Shown: positions 52,547 through 61,886 of the stretch, in pieces
Layout of the letters: every line of letters starts with the position of its first letter
Numbering within the stretch: the first letter of the stretch is position 1
Notes under the pieces: model-generated
What the model saw: only the letters and a program-made list of their open reading frames with translations
The model's database searches: none
What the model was told of the DNA's origin: nothing
Translations under genes and position numbers: made by a program
Source of the DNA: Agromyces larvae
Lineage (GTDB): Bacteria; Actinomycetota; Actinomycetes; Actinomycetales; Microbacteriaceae
NCBI RefSeq assembly: GCF_022811705.1
Contig: NZ_CP094528.1
Span: 2,666,001-2,730,000 of the forward strand
Direction of reading: 5' to 3'
DNA length: 64,000 nucleotides

Positions 52547-53968
52547 TTAGGCGGCGGCGCCCTGTCCGCCCACCGGGAACCGCAGCGGCGGCACTGGCAC
52601 GTCGAAGTTCGCGCCCCCGCGGTAGCGGGCCGCGATATGCGTGTCCGGCAGACGGTCACCGCGACCGAACAGTCGATCACGCAGGCTCGTCGCCGAGGCA
52701 TCCGTCTGGAGCCTTCCACGCCGACGAAGCTCGGGAACGACCAGCTCCGCGAAGTCCTGCGCAGTGCCGAACGAGTGGAACTGGCGCAGGTTGATCCCGT
52801 CGATGCCGTCCACATCGAGCCAGCGCTCGATCTCGTCGGCGACGACCTTCGGCGTGCCGACGACGTGGAACCGCTCACGGCGCCCGCCCACGAGACTGTC
52901 GAGGAGCTGGCCGACGGTCAGATGCAGAGGGAGCATGGGGGCTCGATCGAGCTGCTTTCCCGACCGCTCGATCGCCTCGGCGACACTGATGTCGCGCGGT
53001 GCCGTCGTGAGATCGACAGGCAGGCTCGCGTGCGCGAGGTACCCGTCGATCGACGCGTGCTCCTGGAAGAGCCGCCACTTGTCGGCCGCTTCCTCCTCGG
53101 TGCGGCCCACCACGACGACCGCGCTGGCGATGAACTTCACATCTTCGGCCGCTCGGCCATTGCGCACTGCAGCCTCCTGCATGTTGCGCTTGTTGGCACG
53201 GAACTCCTCCGTCGTCCGCCCGCCCGTGAAGACGAGTTCGGCGTGCCGACCGGCGAACTCGGTGCCTGCGGGCGATCCCGTCGCCTGGAACAGCACGGGC
53301 GTGCGCTGCCTCGATGGGTGCACGATATGCGGGCCGGCGACGCGGTGCGTCTCGCCGACGTGGTCGATGTACCGCACCTTCGACGGGTCGGTCGCGATAC
53401 GCCGCTCGCGGTCGTAGACCACGGCGTCGTCATCCCACGACCCCTCCCACAGCTTGTAGAGCACGTCGAGGTATTCGTCGGCGAGCTCGTAGCGGCGGTC
53501 ATGCGGGATCTCACCATCCAGCCCGAAGTTGCGTGCAGCGTTCGGCAGGTAGCTGGTGACGATGTTCCAGCCGAAACGACCCTTTGTGAGATGGTCGAGC
53601 GTCGACGCCCGGCGTGCGAACGCGAACGGCGGCTCGTACGTCGTTGAGAACGTCACGCCGAACCCGAGCCGCTTCGTGACGGCTGCCATCGCGGGAACGA
53701 TGAGGAGCGGGTCGAGGTTCGGACTCTGCAGCCCCTCACGAAGCGCCGTCTCGGGCCCGTCGCGGAACACGTCGTAGGCACCGATCACGTCGGCGAGGAA
53801 CACGGCGTCGAACCCGCCGTCCTCGAGGATGAGCGCGAGTTCGGTCCAGTACTCGAGTTCATCGAACCGGTGCCGGTTGTTGCCGGGCAGCGGCCACAAG
53901 CCGTGCGAGATGTGGCTGATGCACGCCATCTCGAAGAGGTTCAGGATGAGCTGCTTCTTCTCGGTCAC
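52547..53968 (-). CDS. Flavin-dependent monooxygenase, NtaA/SnaA/DszA family (copy 1)
   Basis: A 473-residue bacterial luciferase-like enzyme that uses reduced FMN supplied by a separate reductase. Family features are visible: FDAVFLADVIGAYD, GFGVTFSTTYEPPFAFARRASTLDHLTKGRFGWNIVTSY, YEGS-like YKLWEGSWDDDAV, and QRTPVLFQATGSPAGTEFAGRHAELVF. Relatives attack sulfones, nitrilotriacetate and similar compounds. Its start overlaps the stop of the DszC-like gene, so enzyme pairs are made together. Confidence 0.88.
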   Translation of the reverse strand: MTEKKQLILNLFEMACISHISHGLWPLPGNNRHRFDELEYWTELALILEDGGFDAVFLADVIGAYDVFRDGPETALREGLQSPNLDPLLIVPAMAAVTKRLGFGVTFSTTYEPPFAFARRASTLDHLTKGRFGWNIVTSYLPNAARNFGLDGEIPHDRRYELADEYLDVLYKLWEGSWDDDAVVYDRERRIATDPSKVRYIDHVGETHRVAGPHIVHPSRQRTPVLFQATGSPAGTEFAGRHAELVFTGGRTTEEFRANKRNMQEAAVRNGRAAEDVKFIASAVVVVGRTEEEAADKWRLFQEHASIDGYLAHASLPVDLTTAPRDISVAEAIERSGKQLDRAPMLPLHLTVGQLLDSLVGGRRERFHVVGTPKVVADEIERWLDVDGIDGINLRQFHSFGTAQDFAELVVPELRRRGRLQTDASATSLRDRLFGRGDRLPDTHIAARYRGGANFDVPVPPLRFPVGGQGAAA

Positions 53969-55278
53969 GCGGATGCCTCCGGCTCGTCTGAGACGCCGGT
54001 CGGTTCGGATGCTCCGATCTCATCGGATACCCCGCTCTCATCGGATGCCCCATCGTCATCGGATGTCCCGACGCGCGCCGCGGCATCCGGCTGGTCGATC
54101 GTATAGATGCTGAGCGGATCGGTTCCGTTCAACAGATACGCCCCGATCACCCGCTCCTTGTAGATGCGCGGGTTGTGCGAGGTGAGGGTGCGGGCGTTGC
54201 GCCAGTGCCGGTCGAGCGCCGCATCGGCCTGCACCCCCGATGATCCGAGAGCATCGAATACAAGCGTCGACGCATGCAGCGCCGCATCTGTTGCCGTGAG
54301 CTGCGCTTCGTAGACTGCGACGGCCGCTCGTCTCGCGGCGGCCTGCAGGTCGCCGCCGGTACCGATCGTGCGCCACACCTCATCGACCGCGCGCGCACCC
54401 CGCTCGACCGAGGCCTCGGCCGCGGCGGCGTGCCCCGCGATCCGGCCGACCACCTGCTGCACTTGGGCATCGTCACGCGGATTCGGCGCGAGCGCATGCG
54501 GATACGACCGCGTGCGAGCGATCACCCGCTGCACCGCGTCGTCGCGCACCGCACGGGCGACGCCGGCGAGCGCAGCAAGCAGGACGAGCTGGTACACGGC
54601 CTCCTGCGACACGTGCCGGTCGTCGAACGAGAACACGGCGTCGTCGGCGACCGGCACGTCGATCAGCCGCGTCGTACCGCTGCCGGTCGCGCGCTGCCCG
54701 AACCCGCCCCAGTCGTCGATCAGTTCGACGCCGGGCGTATCGGACGCGACCAGCGCGATCACGGGTGCCCCATCGTCACCGAGGGCCAGCACGCCGACAT
54801 GGTCGGCGTAGATCGAACCCGTGCTGTAGTACTTCACCCCGTTCAGCCGCAGGATCCCGTCCACCCGTTCGAGTCGCGTCTCACCCAGGATCGACGCAGT
54901 GCCGGTCTCGGACCACGCCCCGCCGATCACCGTACCGCCGGCGATTCGCGCGAGCCACTGCCGGTCGCGATCGGTTCCGCCAGCGAGTCGATCCTCGACG
55001 AACGCAATGTGGTTGCGCCAGATCTGCGGCTGGTTCGAGTCGGCGGCACCGAGGTCAACGAGCACGGCGAAGAACTCGGCGACCGTCAGACCGCCGCCTC
55101 CGAGTTCTGTCGGCACCCGGAGCGCACCGAAGCCTGCGTCGGCGAGCGCCTGCGTCTCGTCGTACGGTCGAGTAGCGGCCCGCTCGTGAGCACCCGCGGT
55201 CTCGGCTATCCGAGCGAAGACCGGTGCCAGGCGAGCGCTCGCGGTTGCCAGGCGCGACGCCGCGATCACCTCGCTCAT
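53965..55278 (-). CDS. Acyl-CoA dehydrogenase-fold monooxygenase, DszC/SfnB-like (copy 1)
   Basis: A 437-residue flavoprotein of the acyl-CoA dehydrogenase fold. It shows RVPTELGGGGLTVAEFFAVLVDLG, the WSETGTASILGET active region, LNGVKYYSTGSIYADHVGVLA and RHWRNARTLTSHNPRIYKERVIG, as in DszC and SfnB, which oxygenate sulfur compounds. The last ~45 residues form an acidic Ser/Asp repeat (GASDESGVSDEIGASEPTG) not usual in the family. Both ends overlap neighbouring genes by four bases. Confidence 0.85.
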   Translation of the reverse strand: MSEVIAASRLATASARLAPVFARIAETAGAHERAATRPYDETQALADAGFGALRVPTELGGGGLTVAEFFAVLVDLGAADSNQPQIWRNHIAFVEDRLAGGTDRDRQWLARIAGGTVIGGAWSETGTASILGETRLERVDGILRLNGVKYYSTGSIYADHVGVLALGDDGAPVIALVASDTPGVELIDDWGGFGQRATGSGTTRLIDVPVADDAVFSFDDRHVSQEAVYQLVLLAALAGVARAVRDDAVQRVIARTRSYPHALAPNPRDDAQVQQVVGRIAGHAAAAEASVERGARAVDEVWRTIGTGGDLQAAARRAAVAVYEAQLTATDAALHASTLVFDALGSSGVQADAALDRHWRNARTLTSHNPRIYKERVIGAYLLNGTDPLSIYTIDQPDAAARVGTSDDDGASDESGVSDEIGASEPTGVSDEPEASA

Positions 55279-56810
55279 CTCGCCGCCTCGGCCGAGAGCT
55301 CGACGTCGCCGGAGGTTCCGGGTCGGGGGGATGCTGCGGACTGTCCGTCAGCCTCGAGCGGAAGTCCGGTAGCGGCATCGACATCACCCGCTGTATCCGA
55401 CTGCGCGAGTTCCGAGGCGCCCGCTCGGGCGGCCTCCACCGCTGCCCATCCGCCGGGTCGGAACGCCCCGCGGTACTTCGCCGCCGGGTGCCGCTCGTTC
55501 AGACGAGGGGCACCGAAAAGGCTGCCGCGCAGCGTCGGCTCGGGCCCGTACTCGCGCTGGGCGAGCCCGCGCTCGCGCAGGACCGGCAGCACCTTCTCGG
55601 CGAACTCCTCGAACGAGCCGGGGATGACCCAGTTGATGACGTTGATGCCATCGACGCCGGCCGCCTGCCACTCCTCGAGCGCATCGGCGATCTGCTCGGG
55701 CGTCCCCACGACGCGAGTCGAACGCGAGATCAGGAGGGCGACATCGCGCACGAGCGGCTCGCGGTCGGTGATCGCCTTCGAGACCCACTCGCCGAAGCCC
55801 TTGGCCGTGTTCGTGTCGACGTCCTTCAGCGGGGTGTCGGGGTCGTAGACGCGGCCGGTCTTGTCGACGAGCGCCGAGTGGGCGAGATAGCCGTCGATCG
55901 AGACGTACTGCTCGTACTCGGCGGCCTTCGCCTGCGCCTCCTCCTCGGTGTCGCCGATGACGAACGACAGCCCCTGGAAGAACTTGATGTCGGAAGCCAG
56001 GCGACCCGCTTCCACCGCCTGCCGACGCGTGTCGTCGATGAGCTGCTTCGCGAGCGCCGGGGTCGGCGCGATGATGAAGGTCGCTTCGGCGTGCTTGGCC
56101 GCGAACGCACGCCCCGACGTCGACGACCCTGCCTGATACAGCACGGGGGTGCGCTGCGGCGACGGCGAGGGCAGGTGCGGCCCCTGCACCGAATACCGCG
56201 CGGATTCGTGGTTGATCTTGTGGATCTTCGAGGCATCGGAGTACACGCCCCGCTCACGATCCTTGAGCAGCGCGCCGTCGTCCCACGAGCCCTCCCAGAG
56301 CTTGTAGGCGACATCGACGTACTCCTCCGCCCAGGCGTAGCGTTCGGTGTGGTCGGTGAGGCGGGGGTATCCGAAGTTGCGCGCCCCGTTGTCCTGCAGT
56401 CCCGTCACGATGTTCCATGCCACCCGGCCCTTCGAAATGTGGTCGAGCGTCGAAACCTGCCGCGCGAACTGGTACGGGTGGCTCTGCGCGACGTTCGAGG
56501 TGAGGGCGAGCCCGATGCGCGAGGTGTGCACCGCGAGTGCGGCGACGAGCGGAATCGGGTCGTTCGACGGGATCTGCAGACCCTCGCGGATGTACACGTC
56601 GAAGTCGGCATCGGCATCGCCGTACACACCGGTCACATCGGCGAAGAACAGCGCGTCGAACTTCGCCGCTTCGAGCTTCTTCGCAAGGTCGATCCAGAGC
56701 TCGACGTTCTCGAAGTCGACCTGGCCGGCGTCGGGCCGCCGCCACTGGCCGTGGTGGATGTGGGAGTTCGTGTTCATCACGAACGCGTTGAAGTGCAGCG
56801 GGGTGGTCAT
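55275..56810 (-). CDS. Flavin-dependent monooxygenase, NtaA/SnaA/DszA family (copy 2)
   Basis: A 511-residue second member of the family (MTTPLHFNAFVMNTNSHIHH, FDALFFADVTGVYGDADADF, YKLWEGSWDDGALLKDRERG, RTPVLYQAGSSTSGRAFAAKHAEATF). It differs from copy 1 throughout, so the two probably act on different substrates or steps. The C-terminus has an extra Ala/Gly/Ser-rich tail of about 60 residues. GTG and ATG starts further upstream were rejected, because MTTPLHFN is the conserved beginning. Confidence 0.88.
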   Translation of the reverse strand: MTTPLHFNAFVMNTNSHIHHGQWRRPDAGQVDFENVELWIDLAKKLEAAKFDALFFADVTGVYGDADADFDVYIREGLQIPSNDPIPLVAALAVHTSRIGLALTSNVAQSHPYQFARQVSTLDHISKGRVAWNIVTGLQDNGARNFGYPRLTDHTERYAWAEEYVDVAYKLWEGSWDDGALLKDRERGVYSDASKIHKINHESARYSVQGPHLPSPSPQRTPVLYQAGSSTSGRAFAAKHAEATFIIAPTPALAKQLIDDTRRQAVEAGRLASDIKFFQGLSFVIGDTEEEAQAKAAEYEQYVSIDGYLAHSALVDKTGRVYDPDTPLKDVDTNTAKGFGEWVSKAITDREPLVRDVALLISRSTRVVGTPEQIADALEEWQAAGVDGINVINWVIPGSFEEFAEKVLPVLRERGLAQREYGPEPTLRGSLFGAPRLNERHPAAKYRGAFRPGGWAAVEAARAGASELAQSDTAGDVDAATGLPLEADGQSAASPRPGTSGDVELSAEAAR

Positions 56811-56901
56811 GATGCGATCTGCTCCTGGGTTCGGTTCGGTACGGCGGGTGCGTCCGGCTCGAAGGCCGGGATGGATGCGATGAGGCGGAGCGGCCGGGGT
56901 G

Positions 56902-58125
56902 TCAGGCCCCTCTCGGGCTCTCGCCTGTGCTCCACGAGTAGATGAGACCATCGCCTGTGAGGAGCTCCCGGCCGAGCGCGCGAGCTTGATAGATCGCCGG
57001 ATTGTGCGATGAAACAGTGCGAGCGTTCCGCCAGTGCCTGTCGAGTCGCCGTGATTCGCTCGTGGCTGAAGCCCCGCCTACTTCGAACAGCAACGTCGTC
57101 GCCTGGAGGATGAGATCGGTGACGATGAGTTGCGCCTGGACAGTCTCGCGCTCCGCTCGACGGAGCAACGGTTCGATGTGTGACTCGCCGCCCCCAATCG
57201 CATCGTGCGCATCTTCGACCGCGGCTGCCGCCGCGAGGGTGGCCGATTGGGCCGCTTGCACGAGTGCCGAGATGCGACCGACGACCTGCTGAACGAGCGG
57301 GTCATCGACAGCGGCGGTGGCGAGGCCCTGGCTGTAGACGCGGGTCCGGCTCCTGACAAAGTCGATGGCGTCGCGAAGCGCGGCTCGCCCCACCCCGACG
57401 AGACTCGCAAGGAGCACGAGTTGCAGGAAGCCGGTGATATGCGTCGGGCCGTCCTGTTGCGGAGCGACTTCGCTCGGATCGACGACGACGCTCTCGAAAC
57501 GCGTCGTCCCGCTGCCCGTCAACCGCTGTCCGAAGCCATCCCAGTCGTCGTTCCGGGTGACGCCCTCGGCCGTTGCGTCGACGACGACACTCACGTGGTC
57601 GCCGAGCTCGTCGACTGCGGCGACCCAGATCCTGTCGGCGAAAATCGATCCGGTGCTGTAGTGCTTCACGCCGTCGAGCAGCAACTCGTCACCGTGCCAG
57701 CGAAGTCGGGTGACGTAGTCGCCCACACCCGCCGTGCTCCGCTCGTGGCTCGCGTTGCCGAACACGGCGCCCTCGGCTACGAGCCGGAGGCGTCGGTCCC
57801 GCTCGGGCGACGGCGGCTGCACGAGCCACCCTTCGACCGCCGTGAAGTGCGCCCGCAGCAACTGCGGAATATTCGAATCCGCCTCGCCGAGTTCGATGAG
57901 CAGGCGGAAGAGCTCGGTCACGGACGCTCCGAGGCCGCCGAGCGACTGCGGAACAGTCACGGCGGTGAATCCTGCATCGCGCAGCCAGCCGACCTCGCGG
58001 TGGGGCAACCGCCGCTCGACTTCGCGCTGCACGGCGTCCTCGGCGATCCGATCGAACACGGGTTGGAATCGCGACACGTCGGAAGCCGACGCCCGGATAC
58101 TGCTCATCTCACTCACACGGCTCAT
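56902..58125 (-). CDS. Acyl-CoA dehydrogenase-fold monooxygenase, DszC/SfnB-like (copy 2)
   Basis: A 407-residue relative of copy 1: TVPQSLGGLGASVTELFRLL, FGNASHERSTAGVGD, LDGVKHYSTGSIFADRIWVA and RHWRNARTVSSHNPAIYQAR. ATG at 58125 has GAGG about seven bases upstream; an ATG at 58107 is also possible. It lies 91 bases before the second flavin monooxygenase gene in the direction of transcription, so this gene and that one form the second pair of the operon. Confidence 0.85.
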   Translation of the reverse strand: MSRVSEMSSIRASASDVSRFQPVFDRIAEDAVQREVERRLPHREVGWLRDAGFTAVTVPQSLGGLGASVTELFRLLIELGEADSNIPQLLRAHFTAVEGWLVQPPSPERDRRLRLVAEGAVFGNASHERSTAGVGDYVTRLRWHGDELLLDGVKHYSTGSIFADRIWVAAVDELGDHVSVVVDATAEGVTRNDDWDGFGQRLTGSGTTRFESVVVDPSEVAPQQDGPTHITGFLQLVLLASLVGVGRAALRDAIDFVRSRTRVYSQGLATAAVDDPLVQQVVGRISALVQAAQSATLAAAAAVEDAHDAIGGGESHIEPLLRRAERETVQAQLIVTDLILQATTLLFEVGGASATSESRRLDRHWRNARTVSSHNPAIYQARALGRELLTGDGLIYSWSTGESPRGA

Positions 58126-58270
58126 CTGCCGACCTCGGCTTTCTGGAACGCTTTCGCGTCGATGAACGCGCCGCGGGCGGCGCTGGCTGATCCCCGGGAA
58201 GCCACGGTCCATGCGTGAAGAGCCGATCGCGAGATGTTTCCTCCAGGGCCGCCCTTCGTCCACTCCGGTC

Positions 58271-60004
58271 TCATCGGATCGCTCCTTCCAGCTCGCGGTT
58301 CCCGGTCGTGCTCCCATTCGGGTCGCCGCCGTCGTCCTGGCCGCCGGTCCCGGTCGGAAGGCTGAGCACCGAATCGAGCAGAGTCCGCGTGTAGTCGTGC
58401 TGCGCGTGCTCGAAGATGTCGTCGACGGACCCGGACTCCACGACGCGGCCGTCCTTCAACACGAGGACGTCGTCCGCGACGTGTCGCACGACGCCGAGGT
58501 CGTGGCTGATGAAGAGGTAGCTGAGCCCGAGTTCGCGCTGCAAGTCCGCAAACAGATCGAGGACCTGCGCCTGGATCGAGACGTCGAGCGCAGACACTGG
58601 CTCGTCGAGGACGAGCACCTTCGGTTCGACCGCGAGCGCGCGTGCGATCGCGACGCGTTGCCGCTGACCACCAGAGAGTGTGAGCGGCACGCGAGTGGAG
58701 AGCACTCGGGCGAGTCCCACCTGGTCGAGGAGCTCGGTCAGTCGATCGGCCCGCGCAGAGCGCGGCACTCCGCCGGCATCGAGCGCGTCGAGCAGGACCT
58801 TCTCGACGGTGTGACGCGGATCGAAGGCGCTCAGGGGATCCTGCTGGACGAGCTGGATCTCGGGGCGATGCGGCCGCCGATCATGTTCCCCGGAGGGGAC
58901 CCACGGGAGTCCGCCGATCCGCACCTGCCCCGCGTCGGGCGCGATCAATCCGAGCACGAGACGCGCCGTCGTCGACTTGCCCGAACCCGATTCGCCGACG
59001 ATCCCGAGCGAGGTGCCGGTACGCAACGTGAATCCGACTTCGTCCACGACGGTCCGGATGCGGCCATCGGGGCCCCGGTACCGCTTGACGAGGCCTTCGG
59101 CCTCGATCGCAGGCGCGGCTTCGGACAGCTCCGAGGGCCGGTGCGTGCGGGGTCTGATCTCGGCCGGCGGGAGCTCGGACAGTCGGGTGCCCTTGGGATG
59201 GGCTGCCGGGACCGCCGCGAGCAAGCGCTTCGTGTACGGATGCCGCGGGTCGCCGAGCACTTGCTCGGTCGGACCGTGCTCGACGATGCGACCATCTTGC
59301 ATCACTGCGACCTCGTCGGCGAGTTCGGCGACGACCGCGAGGTCGTGGGAAATCACCAGGAGACCATTCCCGTCTGCTTTGAGACTTCCGAGCAAGTCGA
59401 GGATCTGCGCTTGCACGGTCACGTCGAGTGCCGTCGTCGGTTCGTCGGCGATGATCAGCCGAGGCTGGAGCGCGATCGCCTGTGCGATGAGGGCACGCTG
59501 GCGCAGACCGCCCGAGAGTTCTCCCGACCGCTGGTCGCGGCGCAGTTCGGGCTCCGGTACCCCCGCGCGGACGAGCGAGTCGATGGCACGCAGACCGCGC
59601 TCCGGCTTCGAGCCGAAGCGATGGATCCGCAACCCCTCGTCGATCTCCTGACCGATCGTTCGAAGCGGATCGAGCGACACGAGCGCGTCCTGCAGGACGA
59701 ATCCGACGTGGCGGCCACGGATCTTCCGCCAGGCGCGTTCGTCGAGGTTCCGCACGTCCCTCCCGAGCAGGTCGCGCCGGCGAGCGGTGACGGTCGCGCC
59801 CTCACCGCTCAGGCCGAGCAGGCTTCTCGCCGTGACGGTCTTGCCCGACCCCGACTCGCCCACGAGCGCGAGCGCTCGTCCGGCCCGCACGGTGAAGGTG
59901 ACGTCGTGCACGACCTGCACCCGCCCGCTCGGTGTGTCGAACCCGATGTCGAGCCCTTCGACACTGACGAGGTCCTCGCCCGCTGGTGTTTCGAGGTGCG
60001 TCAT
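58271..60004 (-). CDS. ABC transporter ATPase, DppD-DppF fusion
   Basis: A 577-residue protein with two complete ATP-binding domains. The first has Walker A GESGSGKT at 49-56, signature LSGGLRQRA and Walker B LIIADEPTTALD. The second begins near 300 with GESGSGKST, LSGGQRQRVAIARAL and VLVLDEPVSALD. The post-domain peptides (GDPRHPYTKRLLAAVP, FEHAQHDYTRTLLDSVL) identify the peptide/nickel transporter branch. It energises the two permeases encoded upstream. Confidence 0.93.
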   Translation of the reverse strand: MTHLETPAGEDLVSVEGLDIGFDTPSGRVQVVHDVTFTVRAGRALALVGESGSGKTVTARSLLGLSGEGATVTARRRDLLGRDVRNLDERAWRKIRGRHVGFVLQDALVSLDPLRTIGQEIDEGLRIHRFGSKPERGLRAIDSLVRAGVPEPELRRDQRSGELSGGLRQRALIAQAIALQPRLIIADEPTTALDVTVQAQILDLLGSLKADGNGLLVISHDLAVVAELADEVAVMQDGRIVEHGPTEQVLGDPRHPYTKRLLAAVPAAHPKGTRLSELPPAEIRPRTHRPSELSEAAPAIEAEGLVKRYRGPDGRIRTVVDEVGFTLRTGTSLGIVGESGSGKSTTARLVLGLIAPDAGQVRIGGLPWVPSGEHDRRPHRPEIQLVQQDPLSAFDPRHTVEKVLLDALDAGGVPRSARADRLTELLDQVGLARVLSTRVPLTLSGGQRQRVAIARALAVEPKVLVLDEPVSALDVSIQAQVLDLFADLQRELGLSYLFISHDLGVVRHVADDVLVLKDGRVVESGSVDDIFEHAQHDYTRTLLDSVLSLPTGTGGQDDGGDPNGSTTGNRELEGAIR

Positions 60005-60005
60005 C

Positions 60006-60872
60006 TCAGGCCTTCCCTTCGATCCGTCGTTGGATATGACGCCCGACGACAGTGGTCGCGAGCGCGCTCGCGGTGATCGCGAGCCCGGGGAACACCGCGA
60101 TCCACCAGGCGAGCTGCACGTAGTTACGGCCGTCGGCGAGCATCGTGCCCCATTCGGCCGCAGGCGGTTCGGCGCCGAGCCCGAGGAAGCTGAGCGCTGA
60201 CGCCCAGACGATCGCCTGTCCGACGCCCAACGTCGCGAGCGCGAGGAGCGGTCGGGCGACGTTCGGGAGGATGGTTCGGCGAAGGATGTGCGCCGGACTC
60301 CGGCCGAGGATCACGTTCGCCTCGACGTAGGCCGAGCCCGTCACCGAGATCGTTTGCACCCGCAGGATGCGTGCGTACCCGGGCGCCGTGCCGATGCCGA
60401 CCGCGAAGACGAGCGTGACGACGCCCGAGCCTGCGATGACGATGAACAGCAACGCGAGCAAGAGGCTCGGGAACGCGAAGAGCACCTCGAGCACGCGCGC
60501 GATGACCCGGTCTGTGCGTCCTCGGGCCAGGCCCGCCGTCACCCCGAGCGCGGCGCCGAGCACGAGGCCGACGACGGTCGCGCCGATTCCGACGAGCAAC
60601 GATTGCGCCGTGCCCTCCACCACCCGCGAATACACGTCGCGACCGTTCTGGTCGGTGCCGAAGAGGTGGCTCAGACCGGGCGCGGCGAAGTTACCGGTGG
60701 CGTCGACTGCGAAGGGATCGTGCGTTTGCAGCAGGCTGGGCCAGATGGCGGCGATGACGATCAGAAACAGGAAGACACCAGCGACCACCGCGCCGGGCGG
60801 GGTCCGACGGAGTTCCGCGACGAGTCGATTCGGTCTCGTCGCGACTCGAGCATCGGTTTGGATGACGACCAC
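60006..60872 (-). CDS. ABC transporter permease, DppC-type
   Basis: A 288-residue permease with about six membrane segments. HLFGTDQNGRDVYSRVVEGTAQSLLVG near residue 95 is the DppC signature, and the EAA loop is EANVILGRSPAHILRRTILPN. One base separates it from the ATPase gene. It pairs with the DppB-type permease. Confidence 0.92.
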   Translation of the reverse strand: MVVIQTDARVATRPNRLVAELRRTPPGAVVAGVFLFLIVIAAIWPSLLQTHDPFAVDATGNFAAPGLSHLFGTDQNGRDVYSRVVEGTAQSLLVGIGATVVGLVLGAALGVTAGLARGRTDRVIARVLEVLFAFPSLLLALLFIVIAGSGVVTLVFAVGIGTAPGYARILRVQTISVTGSAYVEANVILGRSPAHILRRTILPNVARPLLALATLGVGQAIVWASALSFLGLGAEPPAAEWGTMLADGRNYVQLAWWIAVFPGLAITASALATTVVGRHIQRRIEGKA

Positions 60873-60875
60873 GAT

Positions 60876-61886
60876 TCAGTCCTCCCGTTGTGCGATGCGA
60901 GGGTCGACCACTCGGTAGAGCAGGTCCACTATGAGGTTCACGACGATGTAGACGACCGCGATCAGCAGCACCACTGCGAGCACGATCGGTGCATCTCGTT
61001 TGACGATCGCGTCGACGAGGCTCCTTCCGAGCCCCTGCCTGGCGAAGATCACCTCGGCGACGACCGCACCGCTGATAAGCGAGCCGATCGCCCATCCCGA
61101 GAGAGTGAGCCCCGGCAGAAGCGCGTGGCGCAGCGCGTGGACGATGCGCACCCGCAGGTCGCTCGCTCCGCGGGCACGCGCACTCAACGCGTACGGCTGG
61201 GAAAGCGCGTCGTCGAACGACTCCCTCGTCACCTGTGCCAGGAAGCCCGCCAGCGGGATCGCCAGCGCGAGCGCGGGGAGGACGATCGATCGCGGGTCCT
61301 CGCTTCCTGCAACCGGGAACCATCCGAGGGTGAACGCGAAGACCACGAGGAGGGTAAGAGCGATCCAGAAAGGCGGGATCGCGGCGAACAGCACTTCAAC
61401 TCCCCGTCCGAAGGCATCGGCAAACCGCCCTCTGCGCACTGTGAGCAAGCTCAGCGCGAGGGAGAGCGCCCACGCGAGAACGATCGAGACGATCGTGAGT
61501 TGCAGCGTCGGCCAAACCTGCGGGAACAAGAGCGGCGCGACGGGCGACTTATAGATGTACGAGACCCCGAGGTCACCGCGGACGAGGCCGATCATGTAGT
61601 TGGCGAACTGGATGAACACCGGCTGGTCGAGACCGTACTGCGCGCGAGTCGCCGCGACGGTCTCCTCGCTCGGTGCAGCACCCGACGCCCCCAGAATGAT
61701 CAGTGCCGGGTCACCCGGCACGAGCTTCAACGCGAAGAAGGTGATCGTGACAACGGCGAGGACCACGACGACTGAGCCGAACACGTGTACGAGCACACGA
61801 CGCAACCAACGTCCGGACGTTCCGACCGCTGGATGCTCCGCGACCGCGCCGGCTCGCGGAGCATCCAGTTGTTGCAGCGTTGACAT
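60876..61886 (-). CDS. ABC transporter permease, DppB-type
   Basis: A 336-residue permease with about six membrane segments. PGDPALIILGASGAAPSEETV and FIQFANYMIGLVRGDLGVSYIYKSPV are typical of DppB, and the EAA-like loop is ARGASDLRVRIVHALRHALLPG. The ATG shares bases with the stop of the binding-protein gene (TGATG). Three bases separate it from the DppC-type gene. Confidence 0.92.
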   Translation of the reverse strand: MSTLQQLDAPRAGAVAEHPAVGTSGRWLRRVLVHVFGSVVVVLAVVTITFFALKLVPGDPALIILGASGAAPSEETVAATRAQYGLDQPVFIQFANYMIGLVRGDLGVSYIYKSPVAPLLFPQVWPTLQLTIVSIVLAWALSLALSLLTVRRGRFADAFGRGVEVLFAAIPPFWIALTLLVVFAFTLGWFPVAGSEDPRSIVLPALALAIPLAGFLAQVTRESFDDALSQPYALSARARGASDLRVRIVHALRHALLPGLTLSGWAIGSLISGAVVAEVIFARQGLGRSLVDAIVKRDAPIVLAVVLLIAVVYIVVNLIVDLLYRVVDPRIAQRED